Positions 10,877 through 18,789 of a DNA stretch of 64,000 nt are shown here, one piece after another; within the stretch, counting starts at the first letter, position 1, and the number at the start of each line of letters is the position of its first letter. The DNA is taken from NCBI GenBank assembly GCA_023444705.1, contig JAEXMB010000095.1, positions 12,697-76,696 of the forward strand, read 5' to 3'. Position numbers and translations under genes: made by a program. This DNA is from Pseudomonadota bacterium (GTDB lineage: Bacteria > Pseudomonadota > Alphaproteobacteria > Micavibrionales > UBA2020). A model generated the notes under the pieces. It was not told the DNA's origin. It worked only from the letters and a program-made list of their open reading frames with translations, and searched no databases.

Positions 10877-12049
10877 TTACAGCCTGCCCATGCCCATCAT
10901 GCGGCGCGGCGGCTTGGTTGAGACGGATGTGTCCGCTGGCGCGGCACTGCCGCCGATAATAACACGATCACCTGCTTCAAGGCCGTCGATGACGGCGGCT
11001 TGCGTGCGGTCGCTGACGCCGACGATGATCGTGCGTGCCTGCGCTCCCTTGGGTGTGGCGACGCTGACTTCATAGGCCTTGCCGTCTTTGGTGTCGGCGT
11101 CGGGCTTGCGCTTGGTCAGGGCGCTGACAGGGATGATGGCGGTATCCTGGGCCTTGGCGGCGATGAAAAATATTTGCGCGGTCATGCCTGTCATCAGCTG
11201 GCCGTCGGAGTTGTCGACATCGACCAGAACGTTGTACAGCACCACGTCATTGATGGTTTCGGGGCTGGGCAGTATCTGGCGCACGGTGCCTTCCCATTTG
11301 CGCTCGCCCGCGCCCAGCGTGGTGAAGTAAACCGGCATGCCGACGCTCAGCTTGGGCACGTCGGCTTCGGCGACCTGCGCCTTGGCGGTCATCACGTCAA
11401 GCTTGGCGACCTGCACGATGACGGGTGCGGTCTGGTTGGCGTTGATGGTCTGCCCCTGCTTGACCGATTGTGACACAACGGTGCCGGTCATGGGGGCGTA
11501 GATTTTGGTATAGCTGAGATTGGTGCGGCTGCCGTCCAGGCTTGATTGCGCTTCCTCGATCTGCGCATCAAGCGATTTCAGCTTGGCGCTAGCGACGTCA
11601 TGATTGGTCTGCGCGTCTTCCAGTACCTCGATACTGATAGCTTTGGTCTTCATCAGTTTCTGGTTGCGTGCCAGTTTTTGCTCCGCCTGTACCAGCAGGG
11701 CCTGTTGTTCGTCGCGCTGCGCCTGCAATGTGCGCAGGCGCGCTTCGTCGCCTTTGACCTGCGCTTCGTAGACATCGGGGTCGATCTCGGCGATCAGGTC
11801 GCCTTCCTTGACGGTATCGCCGACTTCGACCGCAAGGTTGACCACCAGACCCGAGACCTGCGCGCCGACGTCGACATAGTCCTTGGCCTCGAGTTTGCCC
11901 TGCGCGGTGACCACGCTTTCGATGTTGCCGCGGGTGATCTCGACACTGGTTTGTGCCGTGGCGGGAGGGGCGTTGCGGGTGCGCCACAGCCATAGGGCGC
12001 CACCGACAATGGCCGTCAAGATAATGAAAATAATCAGTTTTTTGCGCAT
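10877..12049 (-). CDS. macA: MacA-type periplasmic adaptor (HlyD/RND membrane fusion family)
   Basis: A 390-residue adaptor anchored by an N-terminal membrane helix (KKLIIFIILTAIVGGALWLW). The lipoyl half-motifs are near residues 45-75 and 195-215. The alpha-hairpin coiled coil lies between them (about 95-165, rich in Gln/Ala/Lys), and beta-barrel and membrane-proximal domains follow. It bridges MacB to an outer membrane duct. The ATG at 12049 was preferred because GGAG precedes it and the helix follows at once; an ATG at 12082 would add 11 residues and overlap the operator. The C-terminal PPRRMMGMGRL tail is Met-rich. A palindrome covers its promoter. Confidence 0.88.
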   Translation of the reverse strand: MRKKLIIFIILTAIVGGALWLWRTRNAPPATAQTSVEITRGNIESVVTAQGKLEAKDYVDVGAQVSGLVVNLAVEVGDTVKEGDLIAEIDPDVYEAQVKGDEARLRTLQAQRDEQQALLVQAEQKLARNQKLMKTKAISIEVLEDAQTNHDVASAKLKSLDAQIEEAQSSLDGSRTNLSYTKIYAPMTGTVVSQSVKQGQTINANQTAPVIVQVAKLDVMTAKAQVAEADVPKLSVGMPVYFTTLGAGERKWEGTVRQILPSPETINDVVLYNVLVDVDNSDGQLMTGMTAQIFFIAAKAQDTAIIPVSALTKRKPDADTKDGKAYEVSVATPKGAQARTIIVGVSDRTQAAVIDGLEAGDRVIIGGSAAPADTSVSTKPPRRMMGMGRL

Positions 12050-12076
12050 TGGCGGCTCCGTCAACGGTCTGCGGTC

Positions 12077-12097
12077 TTGCACCTATTATACGTGCAA
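12077..12097 (-). promoter_or_regulatory. macA promoter -10 embedded in an inverted repeat
   Basis: On the minus strand a perfect TATAAT (12085-12090) lies inside the inverted repeat TTGCAC-N9-GTGCAA (12077-12097). No good -35 is visible. This arrangement suggests a repressor site over the macAB promoter. The binding protein is unknown and no regulator gene is adjacent. Confidence 0.5.
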
Positions 12098-12153
12098 ACG
12101 CACGGCAAACCTGCGCCAAAGCTAATTTGAAATAAAATTAGTCAAAAACCGTC

Positions 12154-12181
12154 TTGTATATACTCATATAGAGTATATATA
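12154..12181 (+). promoter_or_regulatory. Candidate nadV promoter overlapped by a perfect inverted repeat
   Basis: TATATACTC-N5-GAGTATATA (12157-12179) is a perfect inverted repeat with 9-bp arms. It overlaps a possible -35 TTGTAT (12154-12159) and -10 TATATA (12176-12181) at 16-base spacing. A dimeric repressor bound here would block transcription of the NAD cassette. It does not obviously match the NrtR, NiaR or NadR sites I can recall. Confidence 0.5.
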
Positions 12182-12256
12182 TGTTCATACTGATTATAAA
12201 TAAGGCGCGATTCGTACCGCAAGCGGATGCACCAGCCACCCCAAGGAGAGACGCAC

Positions 12257-13840
12257 ATGACCATTCTTAATGCCCTGCGCAGCAATATCATCGACACCGA
12301 CAGCTACAAGGTGTCGCACTGGCGCCAGTACCCGCAAGGAACGGAATATGTGTCGAGCTATATCGAGGCGCGCTCCAGCCGCTACGCCAAGGCGCTGGGC
12401 GAGGGGTATGACTTCGCGCAGTTTTTCGGCCTGCAGGCATTCCTGAGCGAATACCTCGCCAAACCCGTCACGCAGGACGATATCGACCTGGCCGAGCTGG
12501 TGTTTGAAATGCATGGCGAGCCGTTTAACAAAGAAGGCTGGCAGTACATCGTCGATGTGCATGGCGGCAAGCTGCCCATCGAAGTGCGCGCCTTGCCCGA
12601 AGGCACCGTCGCCAAGACCAGCAACGCGATGGTCGAAATCATCAACACCGATCCCAAATGCTTCTGGCTGACCAGCTATGTCGAGCCTGCACTGTTGCGT
12701 GCGGTCTGGTATCCGACCACGGTATCGACCAAATCGCGCGTGCTGAAGGAAGTCTGCCGCGCGTATCTCAACGATACGGCAGACAGTGCCGACGGGCTTG
12801 ATTTCATGCTGCACGATTTCGGCGCGCGCGGCGTCAGCTCGCTTGAATCCTCTGTTCTTGGCGGCATGGCGCATCTGGTCAACTTCAAGGGCACCGATAC
12901 GGTGATGGGCATGATGGGTGCGCTTGGTTACTACAAGCCGGAATTTGAAACCGAGCTGGCGGCCAATGGCGGCGATGCGAAAAAAGCGATGATTGCCGTA
13001 CTGCGTGACATGAAGGCGAAAGGCGAGGCGCTGCCCGCATTTTCGGTCGAGGCGTCGGAGCATTCCACCATGACCATTAAAGGGCGCGAAGGCGAGGCCG
13101 AACAGGTCAAGGCGTTGATCGACCGCGCCAAAACGGGGTGCATCGTATCCATCGTGTCTGACAGCTACGATTATTTTCATGCGGTTGAAAAGCTCTATGG
13201 CGATCGTTTCCGTGCCGACATCATCGAAGCGGGTAAAAACGGTGGTCGCGTGGTCATCCGTCCGGACAGTGGCGATCCGATCGATGTTGTGGTGCGTACG
13301 CTGAAAATCCTCGAAGCCAAATTCGGCGCCACGGTGAATAGCAAAGGCTATAAAGTTCTGCCGCCCTATGTCCGTGTGCTGCAGGGCGATGGCATTGACT
13401 TTGACAGTATGTACAAGTTGCTGGATGAGGTGAAGGCGGCGGGCTACAGCGTTGAAAACGTGGTGTGCGGCATGGGCGGCGGTTTGCTGCAAAAACCGAC
13501 GCGCGACGACCTTAACTTTGCACAGAAAGCCTCGGCGGCCTTCATCAATGGCCAGTGGTACGATGTGTACAAGGATCCCGCGACGGCGGATCCGAACTTC
13601 GTCAAGCGTTCCAAACGCGGCCGTCTGTCGACTGTATTTGACGGCGTGGCCTTCAAGACCATCCGCACCGCAGACCTTAAGGCGCATGAAAAAGACGCGA
13701 TGGTGGCAGTGTTTCGCAACGGCGAGGTACTGGTCAAAACCGATCTTGACGCGGTACGCGCACGTTCGGAGCAGACGGCCAGTATCTTCGTCAACCCTAC
13801 TGCCGTCGCCGTCAAACGTGCAGCAGGCCTGAAAAAGTAA
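12257..13840 (+). CDS. nadV: Nicotinamide phosphoribosyltransferase (NAMPT/NadV)
   Basis: A 527-residue enzyme that converts nicotinamide and PRPP to NMN, the first step of one-step nicotinamide salvage. Family blocks are NIIDTDSYKVSHWRQYP at the N-terminus, HDFGARGVSSLES (about 190), FSVEASEHSTM (about 262) and the phosphate-binding RPDSGDPIDVV (about 335). GMGGGLLQKPTRDDL follows near 410. It is slightly longer than human NAMPT (491). AAGGAG lies 7 bases before the ATG at 12257, which excludes an in-frame upstream start at 12227. Downstream, 88 bases away, is a fused NMN adenylyltransferase/PRPP synthetase that would supply its PRPP and use its NMN. Confidence 0.93.
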   Translation: MTILNALRSNIIDTDSYKVSHWRQYPQGTEYVSSYIEARSSRYAKALGEGYDFAQFFGLQAFLSEYLAKPVTQDDIDLAELVFEMHGEPFNKEGWQYIVDVHGGKLPIEVRALPEGTVAKTSNAMVEIINTDPKCFWLTSYVEPALLRAVWYPTTVSTKSRVLKEVCRAYLNDTADSADGLDFMLHDFGARGVSSLESSVLGGMAHLVNFKGTDTVMGMMGALGYYKPEFETELAANGGDAKKAMIAVLRDMKAKGEALPAFSVEASEHSTMTIKGREGEAEQVKALIDRAKTGCIVSIVSDSYDYFHAVEKLYGDRFRADIIEAGKNGGRVVIRPDSGDPIDVVVRTLKILEAKFGATVNSKGYKVLPPYVRVLQGDGIDFDSMYKLLDEVKAAGYSVENVVCGMGGGLLQKPTRDDLNFAQKASAAFINGQWYDVYKDPATADPNFVKRSKRGRLSTVFDGVAFKTIRTADLKAHEKDAMVAVFRNGEVLVKTDLDAVRARSEQTASIFVNPTAVAVKRAAGLKK

Positions 13841-13866
13841 GCTGATCTTGGCTAACCGTCTTCTGC

Positions 13867-13892
13867 CCCCGCCATGTTCGCGCATGGCGGGG
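13867..13892 (+). other. Intergenic stem-loop between nadV and the fusion gene
   Basis: Perfect 10-bp arms CCCCGCCATG (13867-13876) and CATGGCGGGG (13883-13892) enclose a 6-base loop. No T-run follows, so a rho-independent terminator is unlikely. It could protect the nadV 3' end, mark an RNA processing site or tune expression of the second gene. Confidence 0.55.
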
Positions 13893-13928
13893 AACGGGAG
13901 AGCTTTACCCGCATAAAGGTATCACGAT

Positions 13929-15797
13929 ATGACACGTGCATTTGATGGAAAACTCGACACGAAACTGGCCGCGGAAATGAAAGCGGCGGGTTTTGAATAC
14001 GGCCTGTCGATCGGGCGCCGCGCGCCGTTGCACAAGATGCACATCGACTGCATTCTAGAAATCGCACGCGCGGGGCTGAAGCCCGTCATTGTCATCGGCT
14101 CGGTCAATACGGCGGGTGACCCGCTCTATGATCCCTTGCGCAACCCACTGACGGTCGAAGCACAGATGCAACAGCTGCGCGACGCCTTGCCGCCCGAACT
14201 CTATGCGCAATGCACCATCCTGACCTTGCCCGACCAGCAGGACGACGCTGTGTGGATGCAGAGCCTGAAAAAGCTGCTCGATGACAACGGCATGGCGGGC
14301 AAAGCGGTGATGCACTTCCGCGCCAAGGCGGCTGATGCTGCCACCACCTCTGCGGCGCGATGCAAGCCGCTGGGGGCATACAAGGAAAGCCTGATCGGGG
14401 CGGGCATCGGTGTGTGGCAGTCATATAACGAAAACCCGGCGGACGACAACATCAATGCGTCCGATATCCGTACCTTTAACCTCGCCGTACTCACCGACGC
14501 GCAATATGCGCTGGCGCCGCATCTGGCGCGTATGGCGGAACAGGCGCGGGTCATGCGGCTGACCAATCCCGACGGCAAGGCGCTTGACAAGGCCGGCGTG
14601 CCGTTGACGATGCTCGATTTCAGCCTGGCGCGGCTTTACCGCGAAACCGGCACGCCTACGGGCGAGATCCTCAAGCGTGCGAAGCTGAACGGCACGGTCA
14701 GTCTTGAAAGCCTCACGGCGGCGGCGAAAGAAACGCTTGAACGTCTGAAGCGCGCGCCCATGATCATCAGCCCGCAATACGTGCAAGATTATGCGGGGCA
14801 GGGGTTTGAGCCTATTGCGGCAAGCGTGGGCGCATTTCAAAGCGGCGAAACTTTCAGCGAACTATTTTACGGAGATAATGACAACTTCGAAAAAAATACA
14901 GACCGCATCAAAGGCGCGCATGTCTATGTCGTGCAATCGACAGCCGCACCCGTGGGCGACAATATCCAGCACCTGCTGCACATGATCCATACGCTGAAAT
15001 ACTATGGCGCAGAAAAAGTTACAGCTGTGCTGCCGTTTTCTGCCTATGCGCGCCAAGACCGCGCCTTTGGCCAGCGTTTTACTTCGGTGGGCGCTGACAT
15101 GCTGCCCAGGCAGCTCAAGGCGGCGGGGGCTGACGCGGTGATGGGTGTAACCCTGCATTCCAAGGCCGCGATGGCATTCTACAGCGCTGCCTTTGGCAAG
15201 AATTTTAGCGCCATTTCCACGGCGCCCTTGCTGGCGCAACATCTCAAAGCGCTTGGCCTGTCTGCGGACAATGCGGTGGTCGGCGCCCCTGATGGCGGGG
15301 AGAAACTGCACGACGAAGGTATCGCGCGCGCACGCGATGTGGGCCAGTCGCTCAGCGCCGCGTTCAATGACCGTGCAATGTTTAAAATCTCCAAGGTTCA
15401 TACCTCGGCCAGCGAAACAAAAGTCACAGCCTTCAGCGGCGACGTGACGGGCAAGACGGCAGTGGTGGTCGATGACATGGTGGATGGCGGCTCGACCCTG
15501 ATAAATGCGGCGCGCGTGCTGAAGGCCAATGGCGCGAAAGAGGTGATCTGCTGCGTCACGCACGGTGTGCTGACTGCGGCGGGCGGCACGCCGGCACTGG
15601 TCAAATTGCTGGGCGCGCAGGACGACAGGGGGGTGCCGCTGGTTGCGCGCTTTGTGGTGACGGACAGTGTGCCGGATGTTGCGGCCAAGGTCGCGGCACT
15701 GGCGCCGGAATTGCGCGCGCGTGTTGATGTTGTGCCGCTGGCGCCCTATCTGGCGCAGCAGATGCAGGCGCAGCACAAACAGCGCTTCGTGCGCTAG
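13929..15797 (+). CDS. Fused NMN adenylyltransferase - PRPP synthetase
   Basis: A 622-residue two-domain protein. Residues 1-190 resemble the NadM/COG1056 nucleotidyltransferase: GRRAPLHKMH (29-38) is the HxGH-type ATP site in variant form, and NASDIRT (176-182) corresponds to the C-terminal (S/T)xxxR motif. An alpha-helical linker spans about 190-295. Residues 295-622 are a ribose-phosphate pyrophosphokinase with YARQDR (about 373) and the PRPP loop VVVDDMVDGGSTL (about 512). The expected reactions are NMN plus ATP to NAD, and ribose-5-phosphate plus ATP to PRPP. AAAGGT lies 9 bases before the ATG. With nadV it forms a self-contained nicotinamide-to-NAD route. Both active-site motifs deviate a little from consensus, so activity is inferred. 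Confidence 0.85.
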   Translation: MTRAFDGKLDTKLAAEMKAAGFEYGLSIGRRAPLHKMHIDCILEIARAGLKPVIVIGSVNTAGDPLYDPLRNPLTVEAQMQQLRDALPPELYAQCTILTLPDQQDDAVWMQSLKKLLDDNGMAGKAVMHFRAKAADAATTSAARCKPLGAYKESLIGAGIGVWQSYNENPADDNINASDIRTFNLAVLTDAQYALAPHLARMAEQARVMRLTNPDGKALDKAGVPLTMLDFSLARLYRETGTPTGEILKRAKLNGTVSLESLTAAAKETLERLKRAPMIISPQYVQDYAGQGFEPIAASVGAFQSGETFSELFYGDNDNFEKNTDRIKGAHVYVVQSTAAPVGDNIQHLLHMIHTLKYYGAEKVTAVLPFSAYARQDRAFGQRFTSVGADMLPRQLKAAGADAVMGVTLHSKAAMAFYSAAFGKNFSAISTAPLLAQHLKALGLSADNAVVGAPDGGEKLHDEGIARARDVGQSLSAAFNDRAMFKISKVHTSASETKVTAFSGDVTGKTAVVVDDMVDGGSTLINAARVLKANGAKEVICCVTHGVLTAAGGTPALVKLLGAQDDRGVPLVARFVVTDSVPDVAAKVAALAPELRARVDVVPLAPYLAQQMQAQHKQRFVR

Positions 15798-15801
15798 GGG
15801 A

Positions 15802-18789
15802 TCAGTAATCCCACTCCCAGAACAGGCCCGCACCCGCGCGCGCGTCCTGCCCGACCTCGCTTTCGACCTTGATATTGGGCGTCAGCTCGATCTGCAATTT
15901 GGCATCGCCGCCTTTGTTGCCGCCGCCGACCTGCAGGTAGACGTTGTCCGACAGGTATTTTCCCGCACCGACCGATGTGCCGCCGTCTTCGGTGCTGTCG
16001 ACGGACAGATCGTCAAGGCCAAAGCCGCTGCGCAGTTTGCCAAGCGGATCAAGGCCCTGACCGCCGCCTGAAAAACGTTGCAATGTCTGCGCCATCTGGA
16101 TCGCCTGCGTGGGCGAGATATTGGCGCGGTCCTTGCCAAACAGGATATGCGACAGCACGTCTTCCTGCGGCAGGGCGGGGTTGCTTGTGAACGTGACTTT
16201 GGGTTTTGACGCGCTGCCGCCCAGAACGACCTGAGCGGTAATGTCGTCGACCTTGGTTTCCGCAACGATGTCGAGATAAGGCGAGGGCGGAACGGCACCG
16301 ATGAAGTCAAGACGCGCGCGCGCCAGCGTGAACTTGCGCCCGAACTCCTCATAGCGGCCGCGCAGGGATTGCAGGCTACCGTTGGCAACGGGGTCCTGTG
16401 CGGTGCCGCTGATGGCGATCTTGCCGCCAAATTCTGCATCAAGCCCCCAGCCGCGCACAAAAATCTGGCGCGGCATGTTGGCGGTCACGTCAAGCCTGAG
16501 CGCATCTAGGCCGGGCAGGGAAGAGTCGCGGCTTTGTCTTTTTTCGACGACATTCAGCTGCGGCACAGACGAGCTGAACGTGGCAGGCAGGGTGATGTCG
16601 AGCCTGTCGCTGCCAATGGTGCCTGCCAGCAAATAGTTATTACGCTGCCCTGACAGGCGCAGGTCGGCATCAAGCACGCCATCAATTACCGGCATGGTCG
16701 ATACCACCGCCGCACTGCGCGTGAACGGGTCGATCGCGGACATTTTCAGCGTCGCATCGACCGGCCAGCTGGCGGGCGCAAGCGTCAGGCGGCCGCTGGC
16801 TGCAAGCTTGCCCTTTTTCGCATCGCGCGCGCTCAGGGTGTCAATGGCGATGGCGTCTTTATCAAAACGTGCCTTGAGCGTGATGTCCTGCAAGGCAATC
16901 CCCGTGCCGCTGTCGCGGAGTTTGCCGCCGGAAATGTTCAGCGTACCCGCGCTGACGGGCGCAAGGGGGTTGCCGCTGGCGCTGGCGTTGAGGTCGGTAT
17001 CGCCGCTCAGGGTCAGGCCCACGGGCAGAAAACCCGATAGCGCCGAAAGGTTGCCGCGCAACGCCGCCGTGGCATCCAGCCCTGTATCGGGCAAGGCGAA
17101 AGCGAAGGGATTGAGCGACAGCGTTATCGGCATGCGCGCGCTGATGTTGCCGCTGCGCAGGGCGCGGCTGTTGATCTTGGCGTCAAGGCGGGCCATGCCC
17201 TCGGCAATGCCCGCGGTGATATCGATGGACAGGGCGGGCGTGCCTTTGGGCAGGTTTGTGGGCGTAACGTGCGTGCTGGCCGCGATGACGGGGGCCGCCA
17301 TGCTGCCCTTGGCGGTGATTGTGGTTTTCTCAAGCCGCAGGGGGGGTAGGCCACCTGCAAACAGCGGCCCTTGCAGACGGTCGGGGCGCAAGGCCGCGCT
17401 TGCCAGCGCAAGGTCCAGCGTCTGCATATCAATGCGGCCCGCTAGTGTCAGCTTGCCCGCTTTGCCAGCTGTGAGTGTGCTGTCGAGGTCTTCGACGCGC
17501 CAGTTTTCGCCGCTGTCGTCAAACAGCAGATTGGCACTGGCGGCGAGGGTGCTGTTGCTGAGCGCGTCTTTGGCGGACAGCGTGATGCTGCGGCTGCCAT
17601 CGGGCGCGCCTGCAATCGGTGTTGTCGACAGCTTGACATCGCGCAGGTCGGCCAGATCGTGGCGCAGACGTCCGATGGCGAGGTTCAGCGTGGGGCCGTC
17701 AAACGACAGCGACGCATCCAGCGTTTCCTTGACCGGCACGGCATCGACTTGCGGTGCGAATTTCGCCAGCTCGCCAAAGTTGATTGCGGCGTCAAGCGCA
17801 CCAGCCCACGTACCGTCGTCTTTCTGGCCAATATTGCCCTTGGCTTTTACACCGGGGCCGTCGGCGACAATGTCGCGGACGTCCAGATGCGCGCCGCGCT
17901 GGCGCAGGTTTGCGCTCAGGGAAACCGCCGCGTTGTCAGGCAGTGGCGCATGCAGCGAAAACGCCAGCGGCTCTTCGTCCTGCGCGGTGCGCGGCAGGGC
18001 CAGTTGCGCGCTCACGCTTTGGCTGAAGGTCGGCGTCGCCACGCTCAGGTCGTCGATGACGATGGCGGGGTGTTCGCCCTGCAAAACCAGCCGTGCGCGC
18101 AGCTCGCTGTCAAGACGTGAGTCGTCTTCGAGCAATCCGGTGGTGGAAAAAGACGCCTGCGTATACAAACCGTCTTCGCTTTTTTCCGCCAGCAGGCGCA
18201 GGCTGGGCGACAGGACGGTTTGCGCCGTGCCGTCGCTGCCGATCATGGCCAGCTGGTTGATATGCAGGCCGTCAACAACGATGCGGCGCAGGGGCAGGCT
18301 GTCGAGCGTCTCTGCCAGCATTGCCGCATCGGGCAAGAGCGGGGCGGGTGCGCTGTCGTCGGGCGCGGCAGGCGCTGGCGCGGATGTTTCATGCACCAGC
18401 AGGCTGCGCACGCGCAGGTCAAGGCGCAACTCGCCATGCAGCAATCCGGCCAGTGCAGGGGTGAGCAGGATATTCTCGGCAACGATATAAGGCGCGCCGT
18501 TTTCCTGCACGCTCAGGCGTGACAGCGCAAGCTGGCTGGCGCCAAGGGCGCGCAGGCGGCCGACTTCGATCGTATAGCCGCTGTCTTGCGTCACTGCGCT
18601 CAGTTGTGCCGACAGCCATTTTTGCCCGGGCGCGGTCGAGGTCAGCACAAAGGCGCCGAGCGTCAGCACAATAAACGACACCATCAGCAATAGCATGACC
18701 ACACTGGCCAGCGACAGCAGGCAGGCGAACAGCCAGCGCAAGGGGCGCGGCAGGGCGGGGATGTGCGCGGGCGTAAAGGGCAGTTTCAT
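15802..18789 (-). CDS. tamB: TamB-like translocation and assembly module protein (DUF490)
   Basis: A 995-residue protein with one N-terminal membrane helix (about residues 15-50) and a long beta-rich periplasmic body of repeated amphipathic strands. The C-terminal 300 residues carry the DUF490/TamB signature and end in an aromatic FWEWDY. The QEDVLSHILFGKD block about 105 residues from the end is typical. TamB spans the periplasm as a lipid-carrying or protein-folding groove working with TamA. It overlaps the tamA stop by one base (TGATG), so the pair is translationally coupled. It is shorter than E. coli TamB (1259). Its stop converges with the NAD fusion gene four bases away. Confidence 0.88.
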   Translation of the reverse strand: MKLPFTPAHIPALPRPLRWLFACLLSLASVVMLLLMVSFIVLTLGAFVLTSTAPGQKWLSAQLSAVTQDSGYTIEVGRLRALGASQLALSRLSVQENGAPYIVAENILLTPALAGLLHGELRLDLRVRSLLVHETSAPAPAAPDDSAPAPLLPDAAMLAETLDSLPLRRIVVDGLHINQLAMIGSDGTAQTVLSPSLRLLAEKSEDGLYTQASFSTTGLLEDDSRLDSELRARLVLQGEHPAIVIDDLSVATPTFSQSVSAQLALPRTAQDEEPLAFSLHAPLPDNAAVSLSANLRQRGAHLDVRDIVADGPGVKAKGNIGQKDDGTWAGALDAAINFGELAKFAPQVDAVPVKETLDASLSFDGPTLNLAIGRLRHDLADLRDVKLSTTPIAGAPDGSRSITLSAKDALSNSTLAASANLLFDDSGENWRVEDLDSTLTAGKAGKLTLAGRIDMQTLDLALASAALRPDRLQGPLFAGGLPPLRLEKTTITAKGSMAAPVIAASTHVTPTNLPKGTPALSIDITAGIAEGMARLDAKINSRALRSGNISARMPITLSLNPFAFALPDTGLDATAALRGNLSALSGFLPVGLTLSGDTDLNASASGNPLAPVSAGTLNISGGKLRDSGTGIALQDITLKARFDKDAIAIDTLSARDAKKGKLAASGRLTLAPASWPVDATLKMSAIDPFTRSAAVVSTMPVIDGVLDADLRLSGQRNNYLLAGTIGSDRLDITLPATFSSSVPQLNVVEKRQSRDSSLPGLDALRLDVTANMPRQIFVRGWGLDAEFGGKIAISGTAQDPVANGSLQSLRGRYEEFGRKFTLARARLDFIGAVPPSPYLDIVAETKVDDITAQVVLGGSASKPKVTFTSNPALPQEDVLSHILFGKDRANISPTQAIQMAQTLQRFSGGGQGLDPLGKLRSGFGLDDLSVDSTEDGGTSVGAGKYLSDNVYLQVGGGNKGGDAKLQIELTPNIKVESEVGQDARAGAGLFWEWDY

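Noticed and set aside
12194..13885. 563-codon open frame antisense to nadV
   Set aside because: The nadV motifs on the plus strand explain the sequence fully; the antisense product has no family features.
12257..15797. Calling the NAD cassette a phage NARP system
   Set aside because: No phage genes surround it and the gene pairing differs from the described NARP1 and NARP2 sets; it is reported only as similar in logic.
16694..18490. 598-codon open frame on the plus strand inside tamB
   Set aside because: Ser/Arg/Ala-rich shadow product; tamB on the minus strand has domain support and coupling to tamA.
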